DNA of 19,188 nt from Candidatus Aminicenans sakinawicola JGI OTU-1. GTDB taxonomy: Bacteria; Acidobacteriota; Aminicenantia; Aminicenantales; Aminicenantaceae. Shown piece after piece: positions 1-7,025 of the stretch. The notes beneath the pieces are model-generated. The model was given only the letters and a program-made list of their open reading frames with translations. It searched no databases and had not been told where the DNA came from. A program made the position numbers and the translations under genes. The DNA lies in contig AWNV01000061.1 in assembly GCA_000493965.1 (NCBI GenBank), positions 1-19,188 on the forward strand, in the 5' to 3' direction. How positions within the stretch are numbered: the first letter of the stretch is position 1; each line of letters opens with the position of its first letter.

Positions 1-151
1 GCAGCAGATGCGGTAAGATCGGCTCGCCTGAAAGGTAAAGAATGCCGATAATAGATTTAGATAAGATGAATTTGAGGGCATGTCTGCGCTCCACTAAGAT
101 TTTTAACGCCATTTCCTCCCCGATCTTCTCTGCTCTGCTGGAACTCTGCAT
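1..151 (-). CDS. Partial ORF of unknown function, cut by the left window edge
   Basis: A minus-strand frame is open from an ATG at 151-149 to the window edge (about 50 codons, no stop). A second in-frame ATG lies at 112-110, preceded by a strong GGGGAGG, but the spacing to that ATG is only about two bases, shorter than usual. The ATG at 151 has only a weak purine stretch before it. The visible N-terminus is rich in Lys/Arg/Glu and then becomes hydrophobic (ILSKSIIGILYLSGEP). I do not recognise a family. Part of this frame lies in one arm of the degenerate inverted repeat spanning 37-371. It could be the 5' end of a real gene that continues outside the window, or chance. Confidence 0.35.
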   Translation of the reverse strand, partial: MQSSSRAEKIGEEMALKILVERRHALKFILSKSIIGILYLSGEPILPHLL

Positions 152-371
152 GTTTATCTTAAGCTACGCCACAATGTCCGCTAGCCACCATTAACACCGC
201 CCCATTGATTCTACAGTGCTCACACATCCATCAGGCCTGACTTCGTCGGGTTCCCTCGAAGATCGACTCAGAAAGGCTAAATCTTTTAATGTCGCTTCTT
301 CCATCCCCTCAAATTCATTTGCTCTTACAAGCATATTTCATCAAGTTTAAATAAAGGCATCGGCATTCTTT
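37..371. repeat. Degenerate inverted repeat, two matching arm segments
   Basis: Two separate segments match each other in inverted orientation and in the right order. Positions 37-49 (AAAGAATGCCGAT) are the exact reverse complement of 359-371. Positions 66-82 match the reverse complement of 302-318 at 16 of 17 bases. The sequence between the two matching segments differs in length on the two sides (16 versus 40 bases) and is not conserved. This is what a once longer inverted repeat would look like after decay. No transposase gene is seen inside. Confidence 0.5.
191..334 (-). CDS. Small ORF of 47 codons, doubtful
   Basis: A minus-strand frame runs from ATG (334-332) to TAA (193-191) and would give a 47-residue acidic peptide starting MLVRANEFEGMEEATLKDL and ending CVSTVESMGRC. 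Its amino acid make-up is protein-like, but there is no clear ribosome binding site before the ATG. A second in-frame ATG (MEEATLKD) follows a GAGGGG stretch at a very short distance. The frame lies between the arms of the inverted repeat. I do not recognise it; it may be a gene remnant or chance. Confidence 0.22.
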   Translation of the reverse strand: MLVRANEFEGMEEATLKDLAFLSRSSREPDEVRPDGCVSTVESMGRC

Positions 372-643
372 ATGAATAACACAGGTAAAAAAATAAGCTC
401 ATTTGGAAGAAATCTGACCCTTGAATTGTAAATTATTTAGTGATAAACTGCACCTTTGAATTAAACATTATGAATGAGCGATCATCGTAGATTCGTCTCC
501 GTATTATAGACAGTCAAGATGCCGCCGTGCTCAAGGCAACGCAAAGTCTCGTTATCTCTACCCTGATTATCAGATAGCGAACAATCTGAGGCTGTATAGC
601 GTTGCTTAAACTAAAACTAGATGTGCTCGGAGGTGAGAAGCAA
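335..643. other. Intergenic region upstream of nfnAB
   Basis: I see no credible gene in this stretch. It holds one arm of the inverted repeat (359-371), a 19-codon ORF without ribosome binding site (372-431), and a short perfect palindrome CTGATTATCAG (563-573) that could be an operator for the following genes. The ribosome binding site GGAGGTGAG of nfnA is at 629-637. I did not find a convincing -35/-10 pair. Confidence 0.4.
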
Positions 644-1477
644 GTGTACAAAATACTGCTGAAACAAAACTTAGTACCCGATGTCCACCTGTTTAAGGTC
701 GAGGCACCGGATGTAGCCAAGAAAGCCCGGACGGGGCAATTTATTATCATCAGGATTGATGAAAGAGGTGAGCGTATTCCGATGACCATTGCCGATTGGA
801 ACGGGCAGGAAGGCAGTGTTACCATCATCTTCATGGAAGTTGGAACCACAACCCGCCGCCTAGGCCTGCTCAAGACTGGCGACTTTGTTGCCGATTTTGT
901 CGGACCACTGGGTTTGCCCAGCCATATCGATAAATTTGGCACAGTGGTCTGTGTTGCTGGAGGCTTTGCCGTTGCCCCCATGATGCCTATCGCCAGAGCT
1001 CTAAAAAAGGCGGGAAACAAGGTCATCTCAATTATGGGAGTACGAAGAAAAAACCTCATCTTCTGGGAAGATGAGCTGCGCAGTGTCAGCGACCGGTTGA
1101 TAGTTATAACTGATGACGGCTCATATGCTCGTAAGGGACTGGTGACCGAACCACTGAAGGAAATACTTGAGAGTGAAAAGGTTAGCCGGGTAGTTGCCAT
1201 CGGTCCAAGCGTCATGATGAAGTTCTGTGCCAAGACCACTGAGCCTTTCGAGGTCAAGACCATCGTCAGCCTGAATTCGATAATGGTTGATGGTACTGGT
1301 ATGTGCGGCTGCTGTCGAGTATCCGTTGGCGGTGAAACCAAGTTCGCATGTGTGGATGGTCCCGAGTTTGATGGACACCAGGTGGACTGGGATTTACTCA
1401 TGGCCCGACAGCGCATCTATCTTGATGAAGAGAAAGAATCCTTCGAGCATTGGCAGGCTCAACACAGGAAGCTTTAA
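644..1477 (+). CDS. nfnA: NfnA-type FAD/NAD-binding ferredoxin-NAD(P) oxidoreductase subunit
   Basis: 277 residues. It belongs to the sulfide dehydrogenase / dihydroorotate dehydrogenase electron-transfer subunit-like family (PyrK, SudB, NfnA). The flavin-binding strand is RIPMTIAD (residues 44-51) and the NAD-binding turn is VAGGFAVAPMMPIARAL (104-120). A C-terminal [2Fe-2S] motif has Cys221, Cys224 and Cys236 (MCGCCRVSV then FACVDGPEFDG), with Asp216 just before. The frame extends upstream to 602, but the GTG at 644 is preceded by GGAGGTGAG (629-637) at proper spacing and is the better start. nfnB follows after 27 bases. By family knowledge the NfnAB pair couples NADH and reduced ferredoxin to NADP reduction by flavin-based electron bifurcation; that this pair bifurcates is inferred from gene order and motifs. 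Confidence 0.88.
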   Translation: MYKILLKQNLVPDVHLFKVEAPDVAKKARTGQFIIIRIDERGERIPMTIADWNGQEGSVTIIFMEVGTTTRRLGLLKTGDFVADFVGPLGLPSHIDKFGTVVCVAGGFAVAPMMPIARALKKAGNKVISIMGVRRKNLIFWEDELRSVSDRLIVITDDGSYARKGLVTEPLKEILESEKVSRVVAIGPSVMMKFCAKTTEPFEVKTIVSLNSIMVDGTGMCGCCRVSVGGETKFACVDGPEFDGHQVDWDLLMARQRIYLDEEKESFEHWQAQHRKL

Positions 1478-1504
1478 TAAATGGAAAGCAGGGAGTAAAC
1501 AAGT

Positions 1505-2908
1505 ATGGGGAAACTGAATCTAAATCGAGTGTCGATGCCAAGGCAGGATCCCAAGGTAAGGGCGAAAAACTTCAATGAAGTGGCCCTAGGTTACAGCATG
1601 AAACAAGCACGGGAGGAAGCAAGTCGCTGCATCCAGTGTATGAGACCCCCATGTATAGAAGGCTGCCCGGTAGAAATAGATATCCCTGGTTTCATCCAGG
1701 CTATCTGCGATGGTGATATGCCGGAGGCGGTGAGGATACTAAAGGACAAGAATAGCCTGCCCGGAATTTGCGGACGGGTCTGTCCACAGGAGACGCAGTG
1801 CGAAATTAAATGCACTCTGGCTAGGAAGGGTGCGCCCGTTGCCATCGGTCGTCTGGAACGCTTCGTGGCCGACTGGGAGCGAGCTAACAAAGAGGATTTA
1901 ACTGCCCCAGTAGTGATACCCAAACCAACGGGGAAAAAGGTTGCTGTAATCGGTTCCGGACCAGCCGGCTTAACCGCAGCGGCTGAACTGGCAAAACTGG
2001 GACACAGTGTTACCATCTTTGAAGCCCTCCATGTGGCTGGAGGAGTGTTAACGTATGGAATCCCTGAGTTCAGGCTGCCCAAGAATATTGTTCAAGCTGA
2101 AGTTGACTATGTTGTTTCTATGGGGCTGGAACTTAAATTAGACTCGGTGATCGGTAAGATCGCCACTGTGGACGAACTGCTTGAAAATGGCTACCAGGCT
2201 GTTTTCCTTGGCACTGGTGCTGGACTGCCTATGTTTATGAACATTCCTGGGGAGAACCTGAATGGGATCTATTCGGCAAACGAATTTCTCACTCGGGTCA
2301 ACCTGATGAAGGCCTATCTTTTTCCTGAGTATGATACTCCGGTGAAGAGAGGAAAGAAGGTAGCGGTAATCGGCGGTGGTAATGTGGCTATGGATTCGGC
2401 ACGGTGCGCGCTAAGGATCGGTGCCGATGAGGTCTATATGATTTATAGACGCTCGGAGGCGGAAATGCCAGCCCGACGCGAAGAGGTTGAAAACGCCAAG
2501 AAAGAGGGAATTCAATTTAAGCTCTTGACCAATCCCAAGCGTTTCCTTGGTAATGATCAGAATTGGGTGGTAGCTATGGAGTGCTATCAAATGGAGCTGG
2601 GCGAGCCCGATGAGAGCGGCCGACGACGTCCCATAATCATACCAGGAAGTGAGTTTATCATTGAGATAGATGTGGTAATAGTAGCCCTGGGCACGACGCC
2701 CAACCCTCTAATCGCCCAGACTACCAAAGGTCTGGAAACAACTAAATGGGGAACGGTGGTAACCGACGGGAAGACGGGCAAAACGGTAAAAACGGCTGTC
2801 TGGGCTGGCGGTGATATAGTCACCGGGGCAGCTACAGTGATTAGTGCCATGGGGGCTGCTAAGCAGGCAGCGGCAGCCATAGATGAGTATCTGAAAGATT
2901 TACTTTAA
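1505..2908 (+). CDS. nfnB: NfnB / glutamate synthase small-subunit-like NADPH oxidoreductase
   Basis: 467 residues, normal for the GltA/NfnB family. The N-terminal region has two [4Fe-4S] Cys sets (Cys42, 45, 50, 54 and Cys89, 93, 99, 103). The FAD-binding Rossmann motif GSGPAG is at 150-155 and the NAD(P) motif GGGNVA at 290-295, followed by YRRSEAEMPARREE. The second FAD motif (AVWAGGDIVTG) is near the C-terminus. The start ATG at 1505 follows GGGAG. No glutamate synthase large subunit is in the window and nfnA lies directly upstream, so a role as NADPH-side subunit of NfnAB is more likely than glutamate synthesis. Its last 50 bases overlap the convergent DUF6599 gene, and its base use looks richer in G+C than the genes to the right. 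Confidence 0.88.
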   Translation: MGKLNLNRVSMPRQDPKVRAKNFNEVALGYSMKQAREEASRCIQCMRPPCIEGCPVEIDIPGFIQAICDGDMPEAVRILKDKNSLPGICGRVCPQETQCEIKCTLARKGAPVAIGRLERFVADWERANKEDLTAPVVIPKPTGKKVAVIGSGPAGLTAAAELAKLGHSVTIFEALHVAGGVLTYGIPEFRLPKNIVQAEVDYVVSMGLELKLDSVIGKIATVDELLENGYQAVFLGTGAGLPMFMNIPGENLNGIYSANEFLTRVNLMKAYLFPEYDTPVKRGKKVAVIGGGNVAMDSARCALRIGADEVYMIYRRSEAEMPARREEVENAKKEGIQFKLLTNPKRFLGNDQNWVVAMECYQMELGEPDESGRRRPIIIPGSEFIIEIDVVIVALGTTPNPLIAQTTKGLETTKWGTVVTDGKTGKTVKTAVWAGGDIVTGAATVISAMGAAKQAAAAIDEYLKDLL

Positions 2909-3737
2909 TATCTATCTGATTATTTTTGATAAGCACAATTCCGTATTCGTTTTTATAATCTTTGAATATAAATCCGTTTTTCCTGTTTTCTAGGATTTTG
3001 AGGTAGGAATCCAGATTAGAGAGAATGTATTCGTATGCATCCTGGGCAGACCTTATACTTGGATAAGGTATGATGATCCGTGTACAGGATTTTCCGTTTG
3101 AATCCTTATATTCTCCGACAAGTCCGAATATCTCACCTCTGAGTTGGAGAATATCTCCTTTGCCGAAAGTAAATATTGATTGTAGAGAGAAAGGTCCTAT
3201 AATGAGAAGTTGAGAGCCATTAATGAGGTTCTCTTGGGGCAGGGGGGCAAAAATATTTTGGGGGAGTCCTGAAGGAATTGAATCCAGTATTTTTTGTGCC
3301 AATTTAACCATTACAGGAATAAGTGTTTTTTTTCCTTTGAAATTATTGATCATAAGGAAATAATTGTTCTTCAGGATTGAGAACTGAAATGTATCGGCCG
3401 AATTCCTGGAGCCTATCTCTGTGATAGGCGTCTCATGGCCGCACTTCATAAGGTATATTCCAAGAGCTGCTTCCGGGCTTTTCATGCGGTAGATGTCGAT
3501 TCCGATCTCATGGCCATCCTTTCTGTAGTTTTGAACGAGCAGTTCCTCGAAACCAAACTCAAGGAAGAGTTCTGCGCCCCCGTCAATGTAGTTAAACAGG
3601 TTGTTTTCTGAAAACTTCAGCGTTTTATCCTGTTTTGTCCATCCATCTACAAAACCGTCTCCAGGAAGATGCAGTGTTTGTCCTTGAATTTGGAATGGCA
3701 TCAGGATGATGAACAATATAATAATATTTTTTTTCAC
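2859..3737 (-). CDS. Exported DUF6599-like protein
   Basis: 292 residues with a Sec-type signal peptide (MKKNIIILFIILMPFQIQG). The mature part resembles DUF6599 proteins: LFNYIDGGAELFLEFGFEEL (about 47-66), an IDIYRMKSPEAALGIYL stretch, and a second half with FGLVGEY, IPYPS and SAQDAYEYI. The function of the family is not known to me. The start is a GTG (3737-3735) with only a weak ribosome binding site. It lies 27 bases downstream of the DUF362 gene on the same strand, so the two are probably one operon. Its last residues (DTHLWLPLPA) are encoded by the antisense of the nfnB 3' end. These may be a read-through tail: the natural end may have been lost, or replaced by an erosion or joining event. 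The DUF6599 assignment is from memory of the family, without a search. Confidence 0.75.
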   Translation of the reverse strand: MKKNIIILFIILMPFQIQGQTLHLPGDGFVDGWTKQDKTLKFSENNLFNYIDGGAELFLEFGFEELLVQNYRKDGHEIGIDIYRMKSPEAALGIYLMKCGHETPITEIGSRNSADTFQFSILKNNYFLMINNFKGKKTLIPVMVKLAQKILDSIPSGLPQNIFAPLPQENLINGSQLLIIGPFSLQSIFTFGKGDILQLRGEIFGLVGEYKDSNGKSCTRIIIPYPSIRSAQDAYEYILSNLDSYLKILENRKNGFIFKDYKNEYGIVLIKNNQIDIKVNLSDTHLWLPLPA

Positions 3738-3764
3738 TTTTATCTTTGAGTCAGTCTGAAATCT

Positions 3765-4982
3765 TTATGCTTTTATATGTTCGATTTTATTAGGGTCAGA
3801 AATCCCCAGACCCAGACGCTGTGCGTAACGCAGATATTCTGTATATTTCGGGTGTTCATTTGTTTTGACTTTCATTTGTTTTCTTTTTTTTACGAGAAGG
3901 TTGTGACAGACCATATCCAGGGCAAACGGGTCAGTCGCAAAGAACAGCCTGTTGTAAAGATAAGTAAATTTAGATACAGCGATGGGGCCTCCGTCATACT
4001 GGGCTCTCAGCCCGTCGGTGATATTTAGAACCAGCTTGTCCCGGATAACCGGGAAAGCATGGACTTCGGTGTTTACATCGAAAAATAAGGGTTTGTGCAG
4101 CCTGTTAGTATTGCATATGGAGCCGTATCCGATATTTTTTGTAGCCATGGAAATGCCGGATCCAGTGTTCTTAAAAACTGGAATGTTGATGATTTTAGTC
4201 AGCTTTTTTGTTAGAAGTTTTCCGAAGTATGAATATTTCCCGTTAAAGACGTGCTGGTTAAGATATGCTTTATCTTTAGGCCCTTCGACATCTGCCCAGT
4301 AATAATTATCCATGTCAAAATTACTCTCGCTGACATGCCTTCCGTTTTTGTTGAGCCAGGCACTGTCGTCTTTCTTTTTGCCTGAGGCAGCATCCTCATC
4401 CATTGTTTGCAATCCCTCAATGCCTATTCCTGGATAGCGTTCAGAAGTGAATCCTGCATCTTTGAGCATATAATCAAATCTATCCCATATGATAATATTT
4501 TCTCTTTTTAAACCTCCCTTGATTAACCATGCAATAACGGAATTTACAACTTCCAATCTTGTGCTGATCAGTCCGGGCCCTACCGGGTTAACTTTTATCC
4601 CTACTATGTCGCTTTTATCGAAGAGAAGAGAAAAACTCTTCTTAAGATTTTTGCCTGTGAGTTTTGTTATTCCTTTTTCAAACATCTCGTCTACTACGCT
4701 CTGTGCTACTTTATTATCCGCCATTGCCATGGGATCATGCGTTTCAACGACCCGTCCGGGGAAAGGACCTGGAAGAGATGTCTTTGTTCTAGGAACTGAG
4801 AGTGCTTTATTGATATTAGTCTTAATTCTTTCAGGAGTGTTATCATCGAGTGTCCATACTGGAGGGGTTCCCAGGATTAATCCAGCACTAATGATTGATC
4901 CTACCCCGCCGCTTATTTTTAAAAACTCTCTCCTATTGACCCGATTTTGTATTTCCATTGAAGTATAGCCTAATTTACTCAC
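3765..4982 (-). CDS. Tat-exported DUF362 protein
   Basis: 405 residues. The N-terminus has a twin-arginine signal (NRREFLKISGGVG, Arg17-Arg18) followed by a hydrophobic stretch ending near TPPVWT, so the protein is predicted to be exported folded. The body has DUF362 hallmarks: DIVGIKVNPVGPG, INIPVFKNTGSGISMATKN, LNITDGLRAQYDGGP and ATDPFALDMV. The DUF362 family has no agreed biochemical role; some members carry ferredoxin domains, and no CxxCxxC motif is seen here. GTG at 4982 is chosen because AGAGGTGA (4988-4995) precedes it at good spacing; an internal ATG eight codons on would also keep the Tat motif. It is divergent from lexA and leads an operon with the DUF6599 gene. Confidence 0.8.
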   Translation of the reverse strand: MSKLGYTSMEIQNRVNRREFLKISGGVGSIISAGLILGTPPVWTLDDNTPERIKTNINKALSVPRTKTSLPGPFPGRVVETHDPMAMADNKVAQSVVDEMFEKGITKLTGKNLKKSFSLLFDKSDIVGIKVNPVGPGLISTRLEVVNSVIAWLIKGGLKRENIIIWDRFDYMLKDAGFTSERYPGIGIEGLQTMDEDAASGKKKDDSAWLNKNGRHVSESNFDMDNYYWADVEGPKDKAYLNQHVFNGKYSYFGKLLTKKLTKIINIPVFKNTGSGISMATKNIGYGSICNTNRLHKPLFFDVNTEVHAFPVIRDKLVLNITDGLRAQYDGGPIAVSKFTYLYNRLFFATDPFALDMVCHNLLVKKRKQMKVKTNEHPKYTEYLRYAQRLGLGISDPNKIEHIKA

Positions 4983-5011
4983 GTGTCTTCACCTCTTTTT
5001 AAAGAAATATT

Positions 5012-5038
5012 TTAGCTTATAGCATAAAAAAAAGCTAA
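5012..5038. repeat. Inverted repeat between DUF362 gene and lexA
   Basis: TTAGCTT (5012-5018) and AAGCTAA (5032-5038) form a perfect 7-bp inverted repeat with a 13-base A-rich centre. It lies in the divergent promoter region, upstream of the lexA -35 box and within reach of the minus-strand promoter of the DUF362 gene. It could be an operator or a weak hairpin; no known operator consensus matches with certainty. Confidence 0.35.
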
Positions 5039-5061
5039 CCGAAATTAAAAACGTTTTTTGC

Positions 5062-5090
5062 TTGACAAAAGTGGAAAATGTATTTATCTT
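5062..5090 (+). promoter_or_regulatory. Sigma-70-type promoter of the lexA-dinB-dnaE cassette
   Basis: A perfect -35 box TTGACA (5062-5067) is followed after 17 bases by TATCTT (5085-5090). Transcription would begin near 5097, right at the 12-bp tandem repeat and very close to the lexA start, leaving a very short leader. Confidence 0.75.
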
Positions 5091-5096
5091 ATAAAA

Positions 5097-5120
5097 GGTG
5101 AACAAAATGGTGAACAAAAT
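5097..5120 (+). repeat. Perfect 12-bp tandem repeat over the lexA start, candidate operator
   Basis: GGTGAACAAAAT occurs twice without a gap (5097-5108 and 5109-5120). It places two GAAC boxes 12 bases apart. LexA of alphaproteobacteria binds a GTTC-N7-GTTC direct repeat (period 11), so a direct-repeat operator for an autoregulated LexA is conceivable, but the period differs. The repeat also supplies the ribosome binding site and start codons of lexA, so it may only reflect a small duplication. Confidence 0.45.
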
Positions 5121-5724
5121 ATGCAAAGAATTAACCGAAAGGCAGAGAAAAGTCTTGAGAGTCATCGAGAATTTCATTCTTACCCACGGCTATTCTCCCA
5201 CGATCCGGCAGTTGGGAAAACGGTTAAACATTGCCAGTCCGTCGGCTGTTTTTAAGCATATCCTGAGCCTGGAGAAAAAAGGTTATTTGAGAAAAGTTAA
5301 AGGAGAGTTAAAAGTTGCAAGCTTTCCGGCTTCTGCAGAGGCATGGGTCCGGGTGCCTTTAGTAGGTCTTGTCCCGGCTGGTTATCCGAAAGAAGTGTTT
5401 GATGTTTCAGGAGAGGCGGTGGATGTTCCGGACTGGATGGTTGGCCGAAAAAGGGGAAATATTTTCTGCATCCAGGTTGATGGTAAAAGCATGGTGGATG
5501 CCTATATCGATGATGGAGACCGGGTGCTTGTGGAAAGGACAAACTCGGCGAATTCCGGAGAAATGGTAGTTGCCTTTCTGGATGACGGTTCAGTAACTTT
5601 GAAGAGGCTGAAAATAGAGAATGGGAATATTTTCCTTGTTCCTGAAAGCCAGGAGTTTGAACCGATCAAGGTTAAAGAACTGAGGGTTTTAGGAAGGGTG
5701 GTCGGAGTTTTACGGAAATACTAA
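5107..5724 (+). CDS. lexA: LexA repressor (S24 autoprotease)
   Basis: 205 residues from the ATG at 5107. The N-terminal winged helix has ELTERQRKVLRVIENFI, GYSPTIRQLGKRL and SPSAVFKHILSLEKKGYL. The linker contains the Ala91-Gly92 cleavage site (VGLVPAGYP), and the C-terminal protease domain keeps Ser128 (VDGKSMVDAYI) and Lys166 (VTLKRLK). It should therefore self-cleave when RecA is activated. A GTG at 5098 is in frame, but AAAGGTGA at 5094-5101 sits correctly for the ATG at 5107, and the predicted transcript starts near 5097. It leads dinB and dnaE, which it presumably represses together with itself. Confidence 0.93.
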   Translation: MVNKICKELTERQRKVLRVIENFILTHGYSPTIRQLGKRLNIASPSAVFKHILSLEKKGYLRKVKGELKVASFPASAEAWVRVPLVGLVPAGYPKEVFDVSGEAVDVPDWMVGRKRGNIFCIQVDGKSMVDAYIDDGDRVLVERTNSANSGEMVVAFLDDGSVTLKRLKIENGNIFLVPESQEFEPIKVKELRVLGRVVGVLRKY

Positions 5725-5796
5725 CAGCCCTAGACTAACATCTAATATTCATCTGATGCGGCACAGTTGTCCGCTAAAAGTTAGGAGGTGATGGAG

Positions 5797-7023
5797 GTGA
5801 GCAAAAGGCGGTGTGTTGTCCACGTTGATATCGATGCTTTTTTTGCGGCTGTCGAGGAGCTTCTTGACCCCTCTCTTAAAGGCAAGCCGGTCATTGTCGG
5901 TGGTCTGCCTAACGAAAGGGGAGTAGCTTCTACGGCTTCGTATGAAGCACGAAGATACGGTGTCCATTCCGGCGTGCCTCTGGCAAAAGCTTACCAGCTC
6001 TGCCCCAACGGTATATTCATAAGGGGAAATCACCAGATTTATAGTGCCTTTTCCAGGAAGTTTTTTCATATTCTCTCCCAGTACACTCCAGATGTAGAAA
6101 AAGCCTCCCTGGATGAAGCCTACCTTGATTTTACCTGGTGCAGCCATCTTTATCCCTCTTTTTCCAGTACGGCCCGCGAGATTAAGCAGAAAGTGGAGAA
6201 GGAGTTGGGTCTTGCGGTTTCGGTGGGAATTGGACCCAATAAACTTCTGGCTAAGCTTGCAACCAATAAGGCTAAACCTGCCGGGCTGGTTGAAATCAAA
6301 CCGGGAAGAGAAGAAAAGTTTCTCAAAGATCTGGGCATAGAATCTATGCCGGGCATAGGGCCCAAGGCACAGGGTATTTTCAGGATGCTCAATATACGTA
6401 AAGTCAGCGATTTATGGGGATTACCCCGCACAACGCTGCGGTCGCTCTTCGGTCTCAACGGTGAGGAGCTTTACCTTCAGTCTCGCGGGATTGACAGTCG
6501 TCCCATTGTCACAGCTTGTGTCCCTAAGTCTGTCTCAAGGGAGACTACTTTTTTAGAAGACATATGGGATCGACGTCTCCTTCTGGCCCACCTGGCATAT
6601 CTCTGTGATAGGCTGGCCCTTCCTCTGCGGAAAGAGCGCCTTTTCACGCATGTCATCGAAGTCAAAGTAAGGTATTCTGACTTTAAAACAGTGGCCCGGC
6701 GGAGACTTCTTGTCTCTCCACTTCAGGAAATGGGGAAGATTTACAGAATAGCTCAGGAACTTTTCCTCCAGCTTTTCTCCACTTCCCGTTTGTCTCTGCG
6801 TCTGGTGGGGGTGAAAGCTTCTGACCTGGTCAGAGCCAGGCCTCTCTCTCTTTTTGAGCCTTACTCCTGGCGGCAGGAGGGATTGGGATCGGCCGTAGAC
6901 CAGGTAAGGGAAAGATACGGATTTGGTTCGCTGCTTACAGCCAGGGAGAAAATGCTGGAGAGCATCTACAGTTTTGAGAAGGAACGAGGTTTTGTATTGA
7001 AAACAGCATCCCTGACGAAGTAA
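5797..7023 (+). CDS. dinB: Y-family DNA polymerase IV (DinB)
   Basis: 408 residues from the GTG at 5797, chosen because AGGAGG (5783-5788) lies eight bases before it; ATG at 5791 and GTG at 5788 are in frame but too close to that site. Catalytic residues are intact: Asp11 in HVDIDAFFAAVE, and Asp106-Glu107 in KASLDEAYLDF. The fingers motif STASYEARRYGV and thumb helix-hairpin-helix (LGIESMPGIGPKAQGIF) are present, and a little-finger domain follows. A clamp-binding-like PLSLF is at about 349-353, followed by a tail with RYGFGSLL. The enzyme performs translesion synthesis. It is 72 bases after lexA and two bases before dnaE, so it is part of the cassette. Because its active site is complete it is not a typical ImuB. 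Confidence 0.92.
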   Translation: MSKRRCVVHVDIDAFFAAVEELLDPSLKGKPVIVGGLPNERGVASTASYEARRYGVHSGVPLAKAYQLCPNGIFIRGNHQIYSAFSRKFFHILSQYTPDVEKASLDEAYLDFTWCSHLYPSFSSTAREIKQKVEKELGLAVSVGIGPNKLLAKLATNKAKPAGLVEIKPGREEKFLKDLGIESMPGIGPKAQGIFRMLNIRKVSDLWGLPRTTLRSLFGLNGEELYLQSRGIDSRPIVTACVPKSVSRETTFLEDIWDRRLLLAHLAYLCDRLALPLRKERLFTHVIEVKVRYSDFKTVARRRLLVSPLQEMGKIYRIAQELFLQLFSTSRLSLRLVGVKASDLVRARPLSLFEPYSWRQEGLGSAVDQVRERYGFGSLLTAREKMLESIYSFEKERGFVLKTASLTK

Positions 7024-7025
7024 AG

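Noticed and set aside
514..1416. A 300-codon open frame on the minus strand, longer than the plus-strand gene it covers
   Set aside because: It is antisense to nfnA; its product is a Ser/Thr/Pro-rich string with no domain, whereas the plus frame has FAD, NAD and [2Fe-2S] motifs and a strong ribosome binding site.
1591..2082. Minus-strand frame of 163 codons
   Set aside because: Antisense shadow of nfnB, whose iron-sulfur and Rossmann motifs are beyond doubt.
4489..4968. Plus-strand frame of 159 codons
   Set aside because: Antisense to the DUF362 gene; its composition is that of a shadow frame.
5788..7023. ImuB rather than DinB
   Set aside because: All three catalytic acids of an active Y-family polymerase are present; ImuB has lost them.
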